Source: Arctopsyche grandis
Taxonomy: Eukaryota > Arthropoda > Insecta > Trichoptera > Hydropsychidae
Assembly: GCF_051622035.1 (NCBI RefSeq)
Contig: NC_135362.1
Location: 9,613,501 to 9,677,500 of the forward strand
Direction: 5' to 3'
DNA: 64,000 nucleotides
A program made the position numbers and the translations under genes. Positions 57,880 to 64,000 of the stretch are shown here, in pieces (within the stretch, counting starts at the first letter, position 1; each line of letters begins with the position of its first letter). The notes beneath the pieces are model-generated. The model was not told the origin of the DNA. It saw nothing but the letters and a program-made list of their open reading frames with translations, and made no database searches.

Positions 57880-58412
57880 TGGAACAGTTAAGATATCATC
57901 ATTTGATGGTTGTACCTCTTGCTCGCACAGTTCTTTATCGGATGACTTCTATTACAAGAGCTATTCGACTTATTTATGAAATCGTTGCTGCCGTGTTATT
58001 TTAATCTATTTGTCTGGTAGCCTGCGCTCATCATTATTTTCATAATTGGATGTGATGTATGAGTGAATTTTTATCTTCTCTCTTTTATTTGGGCTTCACG
58101 GGGATGTTTTGTATTCGCGGTTGGTTCTTGTAAATACAAATATTAGTGCTGACTGTTGATGCAAAACATTCTCAATTTTTCTCTTTATATTTAACTATTA
58201 TTATATGTTTTGTGACTACTTCTATTATTATTTGAATTTTTGCTGCTATTGTTTTATTTATTTATGGTGTATATAAATATGTATTTTATTTCTGTATAAT
58301 TTATATATTTTTGGTTCCTTTTTGTTATATTTTCGACTATTGTAGCACATTAGGAATTCCTGTATGGAATAGGAATTGGAATTCCATTGGGTCAAATAAA
58401 TAAATAAATAAT
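57880..58412 (+). mobile_element. Decayed LINE 3' end
   Basis: Third copy of the 51554 family. GGTTGTACCTCTTGCTCGCA, AGAGCTATTCGACTTATTTA and CTGCGCTCATCATTATTTTC are in order; the tail ends AAATAAATAAATAAAT. It has an internal deletion in the coding tail near 57990. Confidence 0.8.
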
Positions 58413-60294
58413 TATAATGCAAGTACGAAGGGTATTTAATTGATATGGTATTTAATTGATATGGTAACCAAGTAAACCGATACCATTTTTTAACCAGATT
58501 CAGTTTTCCGTGAGTCATACGGAAAACTGCGTTCTCGTTGCTATTATACGTATACTACCTATGTATTTTATACTTTTACGTAAAATAACTACATACATTC
58601 ATCGTATTGAATATGGTTTTCTATAAACCCGTTTGAAGGCGTAAGTATTATGTATGTATGTATGTATAATATGTACATATTTAAGAAATAGTCATGAAAC
58701 GTTTTCGTTATATTTGAGTGTTTGGACTTTGTACTACCACATATTGCGTTCTTTCTCAGAACATCAATACTGATAAACAACAATAAATTTGTTGAGATCA
58801 TACCAAATCGACTCAGGTGTTTCTAAAAGCATCGCAATAGTATCGGTTGCGTTTGAACGATCAAAAATTGTGTATCGGGGTCAAGGCGAATTTTACGGCC
58901 GCTTTGGAAACTTGATTTCAACGCTGTGTTACTAGTAAAAGTGATTGCACAATGTTTCTCAAATAATCATTTAGAACGAACTGCTGTCAGTTATATCGAG
59001 TACAATATTATTAAAAAAAAATGTACAGGTTATTCAAGCAGACGTACATATACATATGTATGTAAATTTAGATGTTAAGTTCCGTTTAATATGTATCATA
59101 CATATGTTCATTTTAGATTCGATTGTAGGTAATATGAGCTGTTTAGAACCGGACGAGGCTGGGCATGTGTACATATAATATGATATTTTCCCCGGGAAAA
59201 CTTTCTAAGATCATAATTTTCCAATGCAATCATTTCGTGTCTAATGGTGAACAGTTTTGCGGAAGTGTTGGTGCGGACTTGATTTTGCAGGAAGTAAAGC
59301 GGGTGAAAACAGAATGTTAACGACCTCAGGTGAGTCTGTCTGTTTCTCAGGTGGACCTCACCTTTCTTTGGGAGTAACGGTAACCGGAATCATTGTCCTG
59401 ATGTACCGAAATCGGAGCGATTTTGTGCCGAAACTTGCAATGCATCGAAACAAAATATTATCGACATTCAACTTGAAAAAAACATGATGGGGCGTAGTTT
59501 GAAGCATGGAGGAAAAAAAATTACTTGGAATTGATCTGGAGTGAATGTCCTACAGCTTGAGATAAAATGGATTTTTTTAGCAATTTTTTTGATGTAGGTA
59601 CATATGTACATATGAGAAGTGTTAAATAATTTGAGTTAAATATTATGCTACTATTTTTATTTGGGTTCATTTGTTGCATAATGGAGAATGGACTATGTAG
59701 CTTAGGGGGAAACCATTGATGTATAATACACTAGATGGGCCCAGACGTGTTATTTTGGTCGGAGATCTTGTCTTCACTAACTGAGGGGTGCGGGGGGTTT
59801 AACTACCGGGGAAGTTGGGTTTTTTTCCCTACGACGCAGCGGTACCTACCTACCTACTAAGAGAAACTGTGCATGCGCCATGTATTTTGCATGCGCCAAA
59901 AGGGAGACAAGTAACGTGAGGGCGGATCTAGTATATTCTAGATCTATGGGGGAAACTGAGAATTTAAAGGCGAACTATTGTTAAAATAGAGCTTTAATAT
60001 ACATACATACATATGAAGAAAAAATAGTACACTACTACACTGTTATATACATATAGTATTTATAACTAGTCACCGGACCCAGAAGGTGCCGCGTATTGTT
60101 CAAAGGTTGTAAATGCATTGTTAAAGGTTTGCCGAACCTTTTTTACAAAGGATTTACAACAATGGAACAATGGATAGCACTGTGACTATCCTACCTCTAT
60201 TTATAACTAGCAAAAATGTCAAGCTTCAAGGTCCGTTTATATTATTATTGCACGTTCGGCATAACACTGCATGGAAAAGACTACTTCAATTAAT
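58413..60294. other. Intergenic, nothing recognised
   Basis: No family frame. A short open frame at 59257-59487 has no recognised motif. Simple ACATATGTA runs occur. Confidence 0.3.
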
Positions 60295-60490
60295 TAACCA
60301 GTAGCATGGCTCGTTGTTTGCGTTTATGTTTAGCACCGAGAGGTTACCCCGTTCGATCCCGCGCTAATCTTTAATACTGCTGGTCAGACTTGGATATTTG
60401 GGACTCCAAGTCGATCGTTTCTTATCAGAGTTTGCCAATTTATCTGATTTCATCGATGAAACAGTTCCTCCATCAATTTGGCAAATATCA
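60295..60490 (+). mobile_element. tRNA-derived SINE
   Basis: A-box-like TAGCATGGCTCG at 60302 and B-box GTTCGATCCCG at about 60351. The body (GGTCAGACTTGGATATTTGG, GCCAATTTATCTGATTTCAT, ACAGTTCCTCCATCAA) is shared with 16250-16370. The cloverleaf is not closed, so this is not a functional tRNA gene. Confidence 0.78.
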
Positions 60491-60593
60491 TCCTACCCGC
60501 TGTCACAAATATCTGAATTTGATTTATGTACAATATGTAAAAATGTATGTACAAGTCTAAATCCATAGATGTCTCTACGGATTAATTAATTGT

Positions 60594-61035
60594 TAATTTA
60601 GTGTTCCTCAGCCTCTCGAAATACAGCGATTTATGTAATAAAAATGCTGCAATGTTTATGTAATGAATTGTCTAGGATGGCACATTGGGGTCTACCTGAA
60701 AGGCTTTTCTGGTATATATCTACATATGTAAAATATAGTAAAATAAAATAAAAATACTATACAGTACCGCTCGTTTTCGGCACGTTCATATTTGTTTTAG
60801 ACGAGTGTAAAGCAAAATGTGCTTACACATACATTACAAAGCGCTGTTAATTTCGTGTTCTTCAGCCTCTCGAAATACAGCGATTTATGTAATAAAAATG
60901 CTGCAATGTTTATGTAATGAATTGTCTAGGATGGCACATTGGGGTCTATCTGAAAGGCCTTTCTGGTATATATCTATGTAAAATATAATAAAATAAAATA
61001 CAAATACTATACAGTACCGCTCGTTTTCGGCACTT
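60594..61035 (+). repeat. Tandem duplication, about 250-bp unit
   Basis: The units at 60594-60792 and 60846-61035 share CTCGAAATACAGCGATTTAT, GAATTGTCTAGGATGGCACA and CAGTACCGCTCGTTTTCGGC in order, with few differences. The spacer (60793-60845) contains TTACACATACATTACAAAGC. Confidence 0.88.
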
Positions 61036-61262
61036 TCGTTAGTACGGGTGCACTCGCCACTATGACGTCACGGAATGCGGGATTATTTCCACAGTGGTCT
61101 CCAGTTCTTCTTGATACGTTTCGGTGACATGTATGTACAGATGTATAATATGAATAGATCGTGTCGGTTACTGCTGTTTCGGTACGTCACAAATACATTA
61201 CGGAAGATATGAAAGTACTAAATAATATTTTTCGTACTGCTGTATACGTAGAGTGACCGGCT
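61030..61262 (+). repeat. Dispersed repeat, copy B
   Basis: Matches 28690-28970 on the opposite strand. Contains TATGACGTCACGG (a palindromic TGACGTCA word) near 61061. Sits immediately after the tandem duplication. Confidence 0.75.
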
Positions 61263-62209
61263 TGAGCTGTATTGGAATAAACGAACCTTTAATCAACCGG
61301 AAAGTGTTAGCTAGCGGGTAACGATAAGCCCGGAGCGGAGTTCGACGTGTTCCGTATTTTAAAATTTGAATATTTAGTTTAATCGTTCGTCAAGAAAACT
61401 AAGAATACAGTTGAAACTAATATTCCAATATGTATAACACATCGTTTCTCAAAGATAAACTTTCAAAGACGGCAAAGGGTCAAGATAGGCGATCAGTAAT
61501 ACATACATATATACGTGTGCGATTTATTGTAGGTACTTTGTGCTCTATTAAAAAACGCTATTTGCGTTATAATGACATAATATACGGATAATTATTGACT
61601 TTCAATTGAATGTGAATGTAATTATTTTATCGTACGTATGTATTTACTATTTACACGATTAGCACGAAGTTGCATTATTGCACAATGTCGTAATGACACA
61701 TCAGTAAGACAATGCAATCTATTATTATAATTTATAACTATTTCGTCTTTAAATACGTATGTATGTGCATTGAATTTTTTCGTTATATTTCTGATAAAAC
61801 TTATCAATTTCTAATAGCTATCTATAATTAACGAACGATGACTATACCAAATGTAATGTTTGAATGAAATTGATGAATGTACATATGTGCATAGGGCTTA
61901 ACCTTCGTATAATTAGTTATTTGTATTAAAAATCAATAAGATGGAACACGATTCATTAAAACTTCAATGAAAAATAAGTATACAAATGAGATGTCATCAA
62001 AAACTAATAGGAATAATAGATATGAGTTCCCTATCTTTTTATGTATGTGTACATATAAAGGCGTTATTATAATCTGTTCACTTTTGATACAGCTAGTTTT
62101 ATTTATAAACAGAAAATCAATTATCTTACAATAAAATGTTTAATAGAAGTTACAATCACTTTAAAGTGGGGGTTGAAGTTAAAATTTAACTACATACATA
62201 CGTATGTAT
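61263..62209. other. Intergenic, nothing recognised
   Basis: AT-rich, with no domain, RNA or terminal repeat recognised. Confidence 0.3.
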
Positions 62210-62266
62210 CAGTGGCGTGCCGTGACTTTTAAAATAGGGGACTAGTCAATATATTATATATAAAAA
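62210..62266. mobile_element. hAT MITE end fragment
   Basis: CAGTGGCGTGCCGTGACTTT at 62210 is one end of the 45178-type element. The rest is lost, with a Helitron following. Confidence 0.5.
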
Positions 62267-62622
62267 TGAATGCCTGTTTGTCTCGTATAGGCTCCTAAAC
62301 CACTCAACCTATTACGATGGAATTTCAGGATTTGTTGTATGCATGTCCGGGAAGCTTACTGTAAAAAAATCACCCAAAAACGGGAACGGAAACGGGAAAA
62401 ACAGGAATGAGTGGCATTGCAACGCAATAATTTCAAATGTTTTCGCATCGCGACCTGCGTTGTTAGATTAAAATAAACAAACAATTGAATAATTTCAAAT
62501 GTGTTCGTTGCCTGCATTTTTTTGACAAATGGGAATGGGAACGAGAACGGGAACGGGAACGCAACGGGAACGGGAATTGGATGCGTTTTTGTGGCATTGC
62601 AACGCATGCCGGGTTCAGTTAG
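62267..62622 (+). mobile_element. Decayed Helitron-like copy
   Basis: GCCTGTTTGTCTCGTATAGG, CTCCTAAACCACTCAACC and ACGATGGAATTTCAGG at the 5' end are typical of insect Helitrons. The 3' end ACGCATGCCGGGTTCAGTTAG has TTAG where CTAG is expected. Near 62530-62575 the word GGGAAC is repeated. Same family as 18131-18421. Confidence 0.65.
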
Positions 62623-62639
62623 TTATATATAATATGTAT

Positions 62640-62810
62640 GTATGTTACAGTCGAAGTATATTTTCAGATGTACTATATTTTAACTGGCATTTTGGTCATT
62701 CATATTCGAAAACAATTCAACTAATAAATTATAATATATCTCTACAAGCGCAAATACACTTTCAACAATGTGTGCCAGTTGTAATTTAACAGTTGAGTTT
62801 TGACAGCTCT
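62640..62810 (+). mobile_element. MITE copy of the 56225 family
   Basis: ATGTTACAGTCGAAGTATAT followed by the same words as 56225-56372 in reverse order. The right end GCCAGTTGTAATTTAACAGT is inverted relative to the left. Confidence 0.6.
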
Positions 62811-62992
62811 GATGTATTTTTAGGAATGCTTGAGAATTCAATAATTCGTTTCTTTTAATATTTTTTGAATAAATGAAGCGTTTTATATAAAATTGTAATT
62901 ATTGACATATTTATTTTAAGCAAATTTTTTCGAGTAAATATTTATATCAAATACACATATTATAATATATATAAAAACGGACTGTCGCTAAA

Positions 62993-63137
62993 TATATTTG
63001 TATATTTGTATATTTGTATGTATATTTGTATATTTGTATGTATATTTGTATGTATATTTGTATGTATATTTGTATGTATATTTGTATGTATATTTGTATA
63101 TTTGTATGTATATTTGTATGTATATTTGTATATATGT
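62993..63137. repeat. Microsatellite TATATTTGTATG/TATATTTGTA
   Basis: Twelve- and eight- to ten-base variants of TATATTTG(TATG) repeat without interruption over about 145 bp. Open frames seen here are low-complexity by-products. Confidence 0.92.
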
Positions 63138-63167
63138 GACGGACGATCAACCGTCAACCAGTATGGG

Positions 63168-63560
63168 GAACAAAAATTTTTTTTTTTCATTTTTTTCATA
63201 TTTTTCATATTTTTCATATTTTTCAGTTTTTTCATATTTTTCAGTTTTTTTCAGGTTTTTTCAGTTTTTTTAATTTTTTTCATAAATTTCATTTTTTTCA
63301 TAATTTTCATTTTTTCAGTTTTTTAATTTTTTTAATTTATCAGTTTTTTCATTTTTTTCATTTTTTCAGTTTTTTCATTTTTTTCATTTTTTCAGTTTTT
63401 TCATTTTTTTAATTTTTTTCATTTTTTCAGTTTTTTAATTTTTTTCATTTTTTCAGTTTTTTAATTTTTTTCATTTTTTCAGTTTTTTAATTTTTTTCAT
63501 TTTTTCAGTTTTTTCATTTTTTCAGTTTTTTCATTTTTTCAGTTTTTTCATTTTTTTCAT
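63168..63560. repeat. T-rich array of TTTTTTCA/TTTTTTCAG words
   Basis: About 390 bp almost entirely of T-runs of 5-7 broken by CA, CAG or AA. Each TTTTTTCAG looks like a 3' splice acceptor on the plus strand. No gene is implied. Confidence 0.92.
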
Positions 63561-63865
63561 TGCCGGGGGCGCTGGCGGCGCCGAAGGCGTCAGCGGCGCT
63601 GGGGGCGAAGCCCCCGGGGTGCCGAAGGCATCGGGGCGCTGGGGGCGCTGGAGGCGTCGGCGGCGCTGGGGGCGAAGCCCCCGGGATGCCAAAGGCATCG
63701 GGGACGCTGGGGGCGAAGCCCCCGGGGTGCCGAAGGCATCGGGGGGGCTGGGGGCGAAGCCCCCGGGGTGCCGAAGGCATCGGGGGTGCTGGGGGCGCCG
63801 GAGGCGTCGGCGGCAGGGGCCCCGGAGCGACGGAGGCATCGGGGGCAAAGGCGGCAGGAGGTCGG
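63561..63865. repeat. GC-rich array of mini-hairpins
   Basis: A unit of about 37 bp contains GGGGGCGAAGCCCCC then TGCCGAAGGCATC. It occurs at least four times (about 63600, 63664, 63709, 63746), with degenerate copies on either side. Each arm pair closes on a GAA triloop. Extremely GC-rich in an AT-rich region. The Ala/Pro/Gly-rich open frames on both strands follow from the repeat and are not called as genes. Confidence 0.9.
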
Positions 63866-64000
63866 CGATGCACAAAACGTAGTTCGTAATTCGTAATCAC
63901 TTCGTAATTCGTGCATCAATTTCTTTCCGAAACCAGTCGATTCAATATCTTTAACTTTATTTTTATTCGAGTTTCAATTCCTTTTCGAAACCACCCGTTG
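63866..64000. other. Right edge, short TTCGTAAT repeats
   Basis: GTAGTTCGTAATTCGTAATC then ACTTCGTAATTCGTGCATC, followed by two TTTTCGAAACCA/TTTCCGAAACCA words. It could be part of the same array family or a boundary. No gene. Confidence 0.5.

Noticed and set aside
60295-60365. tRNA gene
   Set aside because: A and B boxes are present, but the acceptor and anticodon stems do not pair and the sequence continues as a dispersed SINE body.
62947-63326. Tyr/Ile/Thr-repeat and Phe-rich frames
   Set aside because: Translation of microsatellite and T-rich arrays.
63514-63919. Ala/Pro/Gly-rich open frames on both strands
   Set aside because: All frames of the GC-rich repeat are open; this is low complexity, not coding evidence.

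Overview
This window is nuclear DNA from an insect, most likely holometabolous. It is AT-rich, with short spliced genes, long transposon-filled introns and abundant ACATATGTA-type simple sequence. I cannot assign an order from the sequence alone. Five conserved eukaryotic genes are recognisable by family motifs and by exon phases that join without breaks. No prokaryotic operon, CRISPR array, free-standing tRNA or rRNA gene is visible.

Layout. (1) 92-6682, minus: GTF3C1, the large TFIIIC subunit. Nine exons are visible and the C-terminal part lies beyond the left edge. One intron holds a dead Tc1/mariner element. (2) 6683-9880: stacked mobile DNA (LTR pieces, a TIR element with nested foldback DNA, a solo 162-bp LTR). 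(3) 10338-20173, plus: type II regulatory subunit of PKA, six exons, behind a GC-rich promoter; its 6.9-kb first intron holds a hAT element, a piggyBac-like MITE, a solo LTR, a SINE and a nested foldback. (4) 20174-29740: AT-rich 3'UTR and intergenic DNA. It contains a 245-bp satellite that appears to have arisen by tandem duplication across an LTR insertion junction. (5) 29741-30855, minus: cyclin-Q, four exons. (6) 31700-36500: a LINE tail, a complete non-autonomous LTR element (TRIM) with PBS and PPT, nested hAT MITEs, foldbacks and a solo LTR. (7) 37086-39433, minus: DNAJC2/zuotin, two exons. (8) 43680-51358, minus: tafazzin, five exons, with a 6.4-kb first intron full of DNA transposons. 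(9) 51400-64000: no gene recognised. This stretch holds LINE tails, MITEs, SINEs, a Helitron, tandem repeats and, at the right edge, three abutting low-complexity arrays, the last a GC-rich array of perfect mini-hairpins.

Function. The genes do not form one pathway. They cover Pol III initiation, cAMP signalling, CDK10 activation, the ribosome-associated chaperone system and cardiolipin remodelling. They look like unrelated housekeeping loci separated by transposons.

The most unusual features are the LTR-junction satellite, the 162-bp-LTR TRIM family with four copies of its LTR and 4-bp target duplications, the hAT-within-hAT nest with two perfect 8-bp duplications, the foldback plus hAT composite seen three times, and the hairpin array at the right edge. 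All calls come from reading the sequence; no search or alignment was run.
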